From assembly GCA_045643285.1 (NCBI GenBank), contig JAZUKN010000086.1, positions 19,582 through 83,581 on the forward strand: 64,000 nt of DNA, written 5' to 3'. The notes under the pieces are model-generated. The model saw nothing but the letters and a program-made list of their open reading frames with translations. It did not search any database and was not told where the DNA came from. The translations under genes were made by a program, and so were the position numbers. Every line of letters begins with the position of its first letter. Positions within the stretch are counted from its first letter, which is position 1. Of this stretch, positions 14,391-22,394 are shown one piece after another. The stretch is from UMGS1696 sp045643285. GTDB lineage: Bacteria; Bacillota; Clostridia; Oscillospirales; CAG-272.

Positions 14391-17018
14391 ATGAATACTG
14401 AAATAAAACGCTTTTTCACGCTCGTTTTTGCGGCTGTTTTGCTCGTTTCGTGCATTCCGTTTTCGGTGTGCGCCGCCGCCAATAACCCGTTTGAGGACGT
14501 GCAGGCGGACGACTATTTCTACGATGCCGTTTTGTGGGCGTACGACGAGGGTGTCACCACCGGTACTACTGCCACAAAGTTCGCTCCGCAGGACACCTGC
14601 ACGCGCGGTCAAGTCGTCACGTTCCTGTGGCGTGCCATGGGTGAGCCGAATTCCGCTTCCCTCTCAAATCCGTTTGAAGACGTAAAGGAAAGCGACTATT
14701 TCTATAAAGCCGTGCTGTGGGCAGTTGAAAAAGGCATCACCACCGGCACGAGCGCAAAACGTTTCTCTCCGTCCGTCACCTGCTCGAACGCGCACATCCT
14801 CACCTTTATCTGGCGCGCGCTCGGCGAGCCCGATAAAACAGGCACAGGCGAGTGGTACTCCGATTCCGTCGCATGGGCGGAGAACGGCGGACTTCTCGGC
14901 GGTACATACACGGGCGAATTTGACGTTAATGCGGACTGTCCGAGAGCGAACGTTGTTACATATCTCTACAGATACCTCAACACCGGAGCACTGACGATAT
15001 ATGTTTCCCCGAGCGGAAACGACGAAACGGCTGACGGTTCTCCCATAAATCCGTACAGGACGATAGAAGCAGCCAAATCTGCAGTCCGCGCGCTCGACAA
15101 GAACAGATACACCTCGATCAAGGTAAGAATAGGTGCAGGCGAATACCGCCTCAGCGAGCCGCTCGGCCTTATCGCAGAAGACTCCGGCACCGTTTCCTGC
15201 CAGATCTCCTACGTCGGTGAGAAAGGTACTGTGATAAGTGGCGGAGTTTCGTTCACATCCGCCGATTTCACAAAAGCCGAGGGCGACGTTATGGCTTTCT
15301 TCCCAGAAAACGTGCGTGACTCTCTTGTAATGATCGACTTAAAGCAGTTCGGCTTCAAGGCGGAGGACGTTAAGCAGATGATCCTCTGCGACGGTAAGGA
15401 AGGACAGGCCCCGCTTTCACTGAACGGAAACCGTATGACCGTGGCGCGCTACCCGAATGAAGATTTTGCATACGTCCGCGCGGGAAGCCAAATCAACTGC
15501 GAAGGCGGCGAAAAGAACGCCGTCGACATGGTTACAACGACGACGATCTTCTTTGACGAAGAGCATACAGAGCATCTGAAGACATGGCACGATCTCTCCA
15601 CCGTCTACACACAGGCGAGATATTCCGTTCTCTGGTGCGCGGACAACACGAACGTCCTCTCGTTCAATGAAGAAGAAAACTCAATGACAGTGCCGTTCGC
15701 AGGCGGTCATGATCCGAGAGAGGGAATGCCGTTCTATTGGTACAACATCCCCGAAGAGCTTGACGCTCCCGGTGAATACTACATCGACAAAAACTGCGTC
15801 CTTTACTTCTGCCCGACAAAGGATTTTGACGGCGCACACTTCACAATGCCGGTGCTTGACGACTGTCTCGTCGTTCTGAACGGCGCCGATTATCTCACAT
15901 TCTCGAATCTTACGCTTGAAGCGACAAGGCAGTCCGGCATATCGGGTGACGGCGATCACATCACAGTGATCGACTGTACTGTCCGCTCCTGCTCCGGAAA
16001 CGGCATCGACCTCACCGGAAATTCGCTCATGATAAGAGACAACGAAATCTACTCCATAGGCAAAACCGGTATCAGAATAGAGGGCGGTGACACGAAAACT
16101 CTCCGTCAGTCCGATGACATCGTGTACAACAACTACATTCACGAATGGGCAACGGGCGGCGGTACTATGAGATACGCCATAGCAGTCCTCGGATGCGGCG
16201 TCACCGTTTCGCACAACGACTGCGTGAACTCCGTCGATATGGCAATAGACTACAACGGTCCGTATCATATAATCGAATACAACTACTGCGCCGATACCTG
16301 CAAGTTCTTCGGCGACGGCGGCGTTATCGGATCGGGTGCCGAATGGGTATACGGAACAGTCGTCCGCTACAACTACATAAAAAACGGCGGTTTCACAAGA
16401 GACCGCGAGCTTGATCCGATGGGTGTACAGGGAATCACGGTCGATATGGGGCAGTCCGGACTCACAGCCTACGGCAACGTCATCGAGAACGTGACCGGCT
16501 CCGGCTTCGGTATCTGCGGCGGACGTGACCACAACATCTACGGAAACCTTATGATACAGTGCTATCAGGGACTTTTCTACGACAGCAGATTCTATACACA
16601 GATAGTCCGCGACGGTCACGGCAACAGGATCTCTCCCGACAACGGTTACACCTCGAATAAGTATTGGACAAAGGCTTTCCCGATCCTCGGAAAGCTGACG
16701 TTTGCAGATGAAAACAACTTTGACACCGTTATAAAGGATAAGAATTTCAACGCAGCCACCGTTTCGGTGATCAAGGACAACGTCTACTATCTTGACAAAG
16801 CCGTTCACAATACAGACAAGCAGAATGATCCGTACAATATTGAAAATTACGTATACGATTTCGCCGAGATCGACATTCCGAGCACGGACAACGACACGCT
16901 GTACCGCTATTCGTCAAAGCGCACCGAGCTGAACGTCGAAGAGTGCATAGCGGCAAACGAAAATGTACTTGCTATCACACCGGAGCTGTTCGCACAGATC
17001 GGCAGATCGAAAAAATAA
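14391..17018 (+). CDS. SLH-anchored right-handed beta-helix protein (GH141-like)
   Basis: An 875-residue exported surface protein. A signal peptide spans about 1-29, then come three SLH domains (about 32-90, 93-150, 155-208) ending in CTRGQ, CSNAH and CPRAN where the classical TRAE motif lies. From about 212 it is a beta-helix protein that starts YVSPSGNDETADGSP and carries MTVARYPNED, a signature seen in GH141-type enzymes acting on fucosylated pectin or xylan. That assignment is tentative. SLH domains should bind pyruvylated wall polymer made with CsaB. The start at 14391 has GGAGG nine bases upstream. It heads an operon with a paralogue at 17049 and galactokinase, and is a paralogue of 56894-59560. 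Confidence 0.85.
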   Translation: MNTEIKRFFTLVFAAVLLVSCIPFSVCAAANNPFEDVQADDYFYDAVLWAYDEGVTTGTTATKFAPQDTCTRGQVVTFLWRAMGEPNSASLSNPFEDVKESDYFYKAVLWAVEKGITTGTSAKRFSPSVTCSNAHILTFIWRALGEPDKTGTGEWYSDSVAWAENGGLLGGTYTGEFDVNADCPRANVVTYLYRYLNTGALTIYVSPSGNDETADGSPINPYRTIEAAKSAVRALDKNRYTSIKVRIGAGEYRLSEPLGLIAEDSGTVSCQISYVGEKGTVISGGVSFTSADFTKAEGDVMAFFPENVRDSLVMIDLKQFGFKAEDVKQMILCDGKEGQAPLSLNGNRMTVARYPNEDFAYVRAGSQINCEGGEKNAVDMVTTTTIFFDEEHTEHLKTWHDLSTVYTQARYSVLWCADNTNVLSFNEEENSMTVPFAGGHDPREGMPFYWYNIPEELDAPGEYYIDKNCVLYFCPTKDFDGAHFTMPVLDDCLVVLNGADYLTFSNLTLEATRQSGISGDGDHITVIDCTVRSCSGNGIDLTGNSLMIRDNEIYSIGKTGIRIEGGDTKTLRQSDDIVYNNYIHEWATGGGTMRYAIAVLGCGVTVSHNDCVNSVDMAIDYNGPYHIIEYNYCADTCKFFGDGGVIGSGAEWVYGTVVRYNYIKNGGFTRDRELDPMGVQGITVDMGQSGLTAYGNVIENVTGSGFGICGGRDHNIYGNLMIQCYQGLFYDSRFYTQIVRDGHGNRISPDNGYTSNKYWTKAFPILGKLTFADENNFDTVIKDKNFNAATVSVIKDNVYYLDKAVHNTDKQNDPYNIENYVYDFAEIDIPSTDNDTLYRYSSKRTELNVEECIAANENVLAITPELFAQIGRSKK

Positions 17019-17048
17019 TTGAGATTTCACATCACAAGGAGAATGACA

Positions 17049-19175
17049 ATGATTTCACTTAAGTCAAGGATAATCAGCGGAATAATCGCGTTCATCATGA
17101 GCACGGCTCCGTTCTCGGGCATCGGCGGCACAAAAACCGCGAGGCTGTACGTTTCTCCCGACGGGAAAAGCGGTGCCGACGGCTCGGAAAACGCTCCTTT
17201 TGCAACGATAGAGGAAGCGCGTGACGCGGTACGCTCGCTCGATCGGGCAAAATATAAAGAAATCGACGTGATAATCGGCAAAGGCGAGTATTCGCTCACC
17301 GAGACGGTGGAGCTCACCGAAAAGGACGGCGGAAATGAAAACTGCACCGTTCGTTACATCGCAGAGGACGGAGCTGTAATAAACGGCGAAGTATCGTTCA
17401 CTGCCGCCGACTTCAAAAAAGCCGAGGGCGAGGACACCGATTACTTCTATCCCGACGTAAAGGACAGCATCGTTATGCTTGACCTCAAAGAGTTCGGCTT
17501 TACTCCCGAAGACGTTGAAAGCATGACGGAAAAGAGAAAAGACGGAAACAATTCGTTCCTCCGTGCGAACGGCAAGCAGATGACTCTCGCAAGATATCCG
17601 AACGAAGGCGAATTTGCACACGTCGGTGAAGAATCAATGATAAACAGTGCAAAGGGCTGGGAATGGGCAGACCTCGGAGTTGATACGATGTTCGTTCCTT
17701 TTGAGAGAGATCACCTTTACACCGCAAAATACTGGCACGACCTCTCGCGCGTCTATATTGTCGGAAGATTCAACGACATGACCTTCGTTGACGACGGGCG
17801 CGTATTCGGGTTCAAAAATTCAAAAACGGCAATGGAAGTGCTGTACACGAATCCTCTGCGCGTGATGCCGAAAGCGGGAATGCCGTTCTATTGGTACAAC
17901 ATCGAAGAAGAGCTTGACGTTCCCGGTGAATACTACATCAACGACGACTGCGTGCTGTTTTATTTCCCGACAGACGGTTTTGAAACGGCAGCGTTCACTC
18001 TCGCAAAGGCTGACTGCGACGTGTTCGCTCTTGACGGTGCGGAATACGTCTCGTTCGAGAACATTACCGTAAACGGCACGCGCAGAAACGCGATAGTCGG
18101 TACGGGCAGTCATATCACAGTCGACGGATGCACGCTCACAAACATCTCGCTCGACGGCGTGAACCTTACGGGAGACGGCAACACCGTAAAGAACTGCACG
18201 CTCGACGGCATCGGTCAGTCGGCTGTCAGACTCACGGGCGGCGACAATCTCGAACTACAGAAGTCAGGCAACATTGTCGAAAACAACACCATATCCCACT
18301 GGTCTGAGGGATGCGGCTACGAAAATCCCGCAATATCGGTGAAAGGATGCGGCGCGACTGTCTCGCACAACTCCTGCCTCCACTCGCTTGACACAGCGAT
18401 CGAATATTACGGCGCGTATAATGTCATCGAATACAACTACTGCGAAGACACCTGCCGTTTTGTCGGTGACTGCGGCGTTATCGGCTCCAAGGATACCTTT
18501 GCACACGGGACTGTGATCCGCTACAACTACGTCAAGGACGCAGGCTTCACGCGCGACACGGAGATCGACAACGTAGGAGTCCAGGGAATATTGCTCGGAA
18601 ACGGTCAGCAGAGCATCAAGGTCTACGGAAACGCAGTCGAGAACGTCACGGGATGCGGCATTTCGCTGTTCGGCGGACGCGACAACGAAGTTTTCGGAAA
18701 CATCACGATGCAGTGCAAATACGGCATCCACTATAACGGGTGCTTTATCATACAGGCGTATATCCTTGACCCCCATGGCTGCAACAGAGTTGCCGGGAAC
18801 GACGACCACACAAGAAGCAAGAAGTGGCAGGATGCGTTCCCCGAGATGAAGTCGTATACATATTACTCATGGGGGATGGATTTTGTCGCCGAGTGCCTCT
18901 CCCCCGATTTTAACGCCGCGCCGGTGTCGAATATATACTCGAACGTTTACTATCTCGACAAGGCGGTATGTGAAAGACCGGATCACCCGTTCTACATCGA
19001 CGAATACGTTACCGAGTATTCCGGCGACAAGGTCGTTGTACCGAGTGAATATGAAGGCACGCTTTATAAATACTCGTCAAAGAGAGAATCGTTCGACATG
19101 GCTGAATGTGTCGCAAACAATCAGAAGTTCCTGTCGCTGACAGCAGAACAGTTCGCCGGTATCGGAGCAAAATAA
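17049..19175 (+). CDS. Secreted right-handed beta-helix protein without SLH domains (GH141-like)
   Basis: A 708-residue paralogue of the preceding protein that lacks the SLH region. An N-terminal signal-like segment (about 1-28) leads straight into YVSPDGKSGADGSENAPF. MTLARYPNEG and repeated beta-helix rungs (NTVKNCTL, ATVSHNSC, NVIEYNYCED) follow. ATG 17049 is chosen because AAGGAG at 17036-17041 is seven bases away; the in-frame ATG at 17043 is too close. It starts 30 bases after its paralogue and galactokinase follows 18 bases later. It is probably released or wall-trapped and cooperates with the anchored partner. Confidence 0.83.
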   Translation: MISLKSRIISGIIAFIMSTAPFSGIGGTKTARLYVSPDGKSGADGSENAPFATIEEARDAVRSLDRAKYKEIDVIIGKGEYSLTETVELTEKDGGNENCTVRYIAEDGAVINGEVSFTAADFKKAEGEDTDYFYPDVKDSIVMLDLKEFGFTPEDVESMTEKRKDGNNSFLRANGKQMTLARYPNEGEFAHVGEESMINSAKGWEWADLGVDTMFVPFERDHLYTAKYWHDLSRVYIVGRFNDMTFVDDGRVFGFKNSKTAMEVLYTNPLRVMPKAGMPFYWYNIEEELDVPGEYYINDDCVLFYFPTDGFETAAFTLAKADCDVFALDGAEYVSFENITVNGTRRNAIVGTGSHITVDGCTLTNISLDGVNLTGDGNTVKNCTLDGIGQSAVRLTGGDNLELQKSGNIVENNTISHWSEGCGYENPAISVKGCGATVSHNSCLHSLDTAIEYYGAYNVIEYNYCEDTCRFVGDCGVIGSKDTFAHGTVIRYNYVKDAGFTRDTEIDNVGVQGILLGNGQQSIKVYGNAVENVTGCGISLFGGRDNEVFGNITMQCKYGIHYNGCFIIQAYILDPHGCNRVAGNDDHTRSKKWQDAFPEMKSYTYYSWGMDFVAECLSPDFNAAPVSNIYSNVYYLDKAVCERPDHPFYIDEYVTEYSGDKVVVPSEYEGTLYKYSSKRESFDMAECVANNQKFLSLTAEQFAGIGAK

Positions 19176-19193
19176 AATCACGGAGATAAAAAA

Positions 19194-20492
19194 ATGACTA
19201 TTGCTGAAATCAAAAAAACTATCGCACGCGGCGGTATTGACAAAACACTCGTGGAAGGACTCGCCGTACCCGAAAACCGCATAGAAACCGAAAGAGCGCG
19301 CTACAATAAAGCGGCTGACGAGTTTTTGAAGCTCTACGGCGACGGCGACGTGTCCGTTTTCTCGGTCGGCGGCAGAACGGAAGTGTCCGGCAACCACACC
19401 GACCACAACCACGGCAGAGTTATCGCCGCATCGGTAAACCTTGACATAATCGCATTTGCGAAAAAGCGCGACGACGGAGTAGTTTCTCTCACGTCCGAGG
19501 GATTCACGCCAGACTACGTAACGCCCGACGCGATAGAAGCACCGAGCGAAGAATCGAAATTCCATTCTCCCGCGCTCATCGCAGGTATGGAAAGAGCGTT
19601 CCGCGATGCAGGATATAAAATCGGCGGCTTTGACGCTTACACGACATCGAGCGTATTAAAAGGCTCCGGTATTTCTTCGTCTGCCGCGTTTGAAGTAATG
19701 GTGGGAAATATACTCAATCACCTTTACAACGACGGCAAGGTGTCGAACGTTGAAATCGCAAAAATGGCGCAGTTCTCCGAGAACGTGTTCTTCGGAAAAC
19801 CGTGCGGACTTATGGATCAGACTGCGTGTGCAGTCGGCGGCTTCATAACGATAGATTTCTGCGATCCGTCTGCTCCCGTTATCGAAAAGATCGGCTTCGA
19901 TCTCACGAAAGCCGGATATAATCTCTGTATCGTCAACACAGGCGGCAACCACACCGACCTCAACGACGACTACGCATCCATTCCGGCGGAAATGAAGTCG
20001 GTGGCACATGAGCTTGGAGCAGAAGTCCTCCGCGGCACGTCACGCGAAGCACTTGACAAGGCACTCGCCGAGCGCGGAAGCGAGCTCAGAGAAAAGGTCG
20101 GCGACAGAGCTATCCTGCGCGCGTACCATTTCTTCGCAGAGAACGAGCATGTTGACGGACAGGTCAAAGCACTGAAGAGCGGCGACATCGACGGATTTAT
20201 GAATGGAGTCGTTGCGTCGGGAAATTCGAGCTTCAGATTCCTCCAGAACGTTTACACGACGCTGAACGTAAAAGAACAGGGACTGTCCCTCGCGCTCTGC
20301 CTCACGGAAGAGTTTCTTCGCGGCACACGCGGCGTTTGCAGAGTCCACGGAGGCGGCTTCGCAGGTACGATACAGGCGTTTGTGCCGACTGAGCTGACCG
20401 AAAAATATGCCACTATGATCGACGGGGTGTTCGGAGAGGGCGCGTGCCATATCCTCAGCGTCCGCCGCGACGGCGCGGTAAAGGTGCTGTAA
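19194..20492 (+). CDS. galK: Galactokinase (GHMP family)
   Basis: Phosphorylates galactose or a related sugar with ATP to start the Leloir route. All three GHMP motifs are present: GRTEVSGNHTDHNHG (60-74), the ATP loop GSGISSSAA (157-165) and HGGGFAGTIQAF near the C-terminus. Motif 1 differs from the common GEHTDYN form: Asn replaces Glu and His replaces Tyr, so a different sugar preference is possible. Length 432 is somewhat longer than typical (about 390) because of an N-terminal helical extension. CGGAGAT lies seven bases before the ATG. Placement behind two secreted glycan-active proteins suggests it uses a released sugar. galT and galE are not in the window. Confidence 0.88.
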   Translation: MTIAEIKKTIARGGIDKTLVEGLAVPENRIETERARYNKAADEFLKLYGDGDVSVFSVGGRTEVSGNHTDHNHGRVIAASVNLDIIAFAKKRDDGVVSLTSEGFTPDYVTPDAIEAPSEESKFHSPALIAGMERAFRDAGYKIGGFDAYTTSSVLKGSGISSSAAFEVMVGNILNHLYNDGKVSNVEIAKMAQFSENVFFGKPCGLMDQTACAVGGFITIDFCDPSAPVIEKIGFDLTKAGYNLCIVNTGGNHTDLNDDYASIPAEMKSVAHELGAEVLRGTSREALDKALAERGSELREKVGDRAILRAYHFFAENEHVDGQVKALKSGDIDGFMNGVVASGNSSFRFLQNVYTTLNVKEQGLSLALCLTEEFLRGTRGVCRVHGGGFAGTIQAFVPTELTEKYATMIDGVFGEGACHILSVRRDGAVKVL

Positions 20493-20493
20493 A

Positions 20494-20895
20494 ATGGCTG
20501 ACAACAACAGCGATGCTTTCTATAAAGGCAAGGACGCACTCAAAAAAATCGGACTGCTTATTCTGTCGTTTGCGGTGATCTTCGGACTGTTCCGGCTCAT
20601 CCTCGCGCTGTCCGAACAGTACAGAGCGCCGTGGCTTTATTACATCGGCGTGACTCTGTACGCAGTCGGAGGAATTGCGGCGTTTATCGCGTATTTCATT
20701 CTCAACGGCTTTTCTTTCTCCTCCGAAGAAAGGACGAGAGACGAGCTTCCCGACAAATGGACAGAGGACGAAAAGGACGCATTTCTCGCGCGCCAGCCCG
20801 AAAACAAGCGAAAGGCAAAAAAGCTCATATACATCATACTTCCGCTGATCCTTACGGCGGCAGTGAGCTATATTGAGCTGTATCTGATAAAATAA
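20494..20895 (+). CDS. Small membrane protein, three predicted TM helices
   Basis: A 133-residue protein I do not recognise. Hydrophobic helices lie at about 19-39, 48-70 and 111-132, separated by a charged loop (SSEERTRDELPDKWTEDEKD). Its ATG comes one base after the galK stop and its stop is one base before the rlmH start, so translation is tightly coupled to both. Confidence 0.7.
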   Translation: MADNNSDAFYKGKDALKKIGLLILSFAVIFGLFRLILALSEQYRAPWLYYIGVTLYAVGGIAAFIAYFILNGFSFSSEERTRDELPDKWTEDEKDAFLARQPENKRKAKKLIYIILPLILTAAVSYIELYLIK

Positions 20896-20896
20896 A

Positions 20897-21379
20897 ATGC
20901 AGAAGATCAAACTTATTGCCATGGGCAAGCTGACCGAGACGTACACGAAAGCGGCGGTCGAGGAATTTTCAAAGCGCATTTCACGGTTTTATTCGTTCAC
21001 AGCGGTGGAGCTTAAACCCGAAAACGTCCCCGACAACCCGACGGACGCGGAAATCGCAAAAGCACTCTCGAAAGAAAGCGAAAAGATTCTCGCTGAGATA
21101 CCGCCGCGCACAAAGGTCGTCGCACTGTGCGTCGAAGGCAAAACGATGCCGTCCGATACGTTCGCGCGGATGCTCTCCGACGCGGCTTCATCGGGAACAC
21201 CCGACGTGTGCTTCATAATCGGCTCCTCTCACGGGCTTGACGACAGCGTAAAGAAACGTGCGGACGTGAAGCTGTCGTTCTCGCCGATGACGTTTCCGCA
21301 CGAACTGTTCCGCGTAATGCTATACGAACAGATCTACCGCGCAGGCGAAATACTGAGCGGTGGAAAATATCATAAATAA
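20897..21379 (+). CDS. rlmH: 23S rRNA pseudouridine-1915 N3-methyltransferase
   Basis: Methylates pseudouridine 1915 in helix 69 of 23S rRNA using SAM. The 160-residue SPOUT enzyme shows CVEGKTMPS, FIIGSSHGL and the conserved C-terminal RVMLYEQIYRA-GGKYHK tail. The normal length in the family is about 155-160. It sits one base after the membrane-protein stop with no good ribosome site of its own, implying coupling. A housekeeping enzyme at the end of a surface-glycan operon is unexpected but probably incidental. Confidence 0.96.
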   Translation: MQKIKLIAMGKLTETYTKAAVEEFSKRISRFYSFTAVELKPENVPDNPTDAEIAKALSKESEKILAEIPPRTKVVALCVEGKTMPSDTFARMLSDAASSGTPDVCFIIGSSHGLDDSVKKRADVKLSFSPMTFPHELFRVMLYEQIYRAGEILSGGKYHK

Positions 21380-21390
21380 CGAGGTCAATC

Positions 21391-21972
21391 ATGTCACTTT
21401 TCGTAAAGAAAGATAAAAAAGACGAAAACGAAAACAAGCCGGAAGAGATCGCACCGGAAAGCGAAGAAAAAGCACCGGAGACGACGGCAGAGAGCGCAAT
21501 ATCGGAAGAGACTGTCGCAGAAAATACGTCATTCGAGCCGGAAACGGTAACGAAACCGATGTACGAAACGCCGGAAGATTTCGACTTCAACCGCTATTTC
21601 CTTGCCGAGCGCCGAATAATTCTCGACAACGTCAGCTACGAGACGCAGAGACCTGTTCCCGGCCAGCTCAAGCTGAACGTAAAGGATACGATAGTCGCGC
21701 AGGTCATCGGCAAAAGCGGCGTGAAGGTCACATATAACCGTATGCTGAACTTTGATCCGGACGGGCCGTTCCGTCTTTCGGTGACGTTCGGCGTGATGCT
21801 CGTCTTCAATCCCGGCACAAGGGACGAAGTGGACTGGCACACGATCGACGTGGCGAACGAATTCAAGAAGAACTGCCCACAGCTTTGCGAACTGATGTCG
21901 GCGAAAGCATCGCTCATCATAGCAGAGCTGACAAACGCCAACGGCGGCAACCCGCTGATGCTGAAAAAGTAA
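21391..21972 (+). CDS. Acidic-tailed SecB-like (DUF1149-type) protein, tentative
   Basis: A 193-residue protein. Residues 1-60 are a Glu/Lys/Ala/Thr-rich low-complexity extension. From about 68 (YFLAERRIILDNVSYE) the pattern of alternating strands, then a C-terminal helix KASLIIAELTNANGGNPLMLK, resembles the SecB/DUF1149 fold, which binds unfolded proteins. The match is by pattern only. GAGGT lies eight bases before the ATG, eleven bases after rlmH, so it ends the operon. Linkage to secreted surface proteins would fit an export-chaperone role. Confidence 0.5.
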   Translation: MSLFVKKDKKDENENKPEEIAPESEEKAPETTAESAISEETVAENTSFEPETVTKPMYETPEDFDFNRYFLAERRIILDNVSYETQRPVPGQLKLNVKDTIVAQVIGKSGVKVTYNRMLNFDPDGPFRLSVTFGVMLVFNPGTRDEVDWHTIDVANEFKKNCPQLCELMSAKASLIIAELTNANGGNPLMLKK

Positions 21973-22375
21973 TGAAGAATGAATAATCAGACGGGGCGAA
22001 CAAAAGCTTTGCAGTTATTTTACAACAAAGGGGATTCCAACCGAGATGCGAAGCATCTCGACGACTTCGTTCACGAAGTCGGGAGGCGTGAATAGAGCGT
22101 AGCGACCTTCCCCCTTTGGCGGGTAGATTGACAAGGAGGCGACGTTCACTGAGTTTACGAAGTAAACTCGCTTGTCCGCCCCGCGCGTAGCGGAAAAAGA
22201 ATAATTCGAAAACGTCCCCGACGTTTTCTACCTATTGCCGATATAAAAAAAGTGCAATTCGTCCGACGGCAGGAGCAACGCGTATACATACGCACTGCCC
22301 TACAGATAATAGGTGGGGTCACGCATAGCCGTAGAATTTGTGCAAGTTTTGCGTTCCGCACAAGTGTAAATCCCG
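21972..22375 (+). repeat. Dispersed hairpin-rich intergenic element, copy B
   Basis: Same modules as copy A: ACAACAAAGGGG, CGAGATGCGAAGCATCTCG (22042-22060), GACTTCGTTCACGAAGTC (22063-22080), GAGTTTACGAAGTAAACTC (22151-22169), GAAAACGTC-CCC-GACGTTTTC (22208-22228), GGCAG...CTGCC with an inserted inner hairpin, and AGCCGTAGAATTTGTGCAAG. It leads into the topoisomerase gene. No gene is seen inside. Confidence 0.85.
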
Positions 22376-22394
22376 TTCAAATGAAAGGTATACC

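Noticed and set aside
22155..22361. Small ORFs inside the dispersed elements
   Set aside because: They have no ribosome sites, differ in frame between copies and simply translate the palindromic modules.
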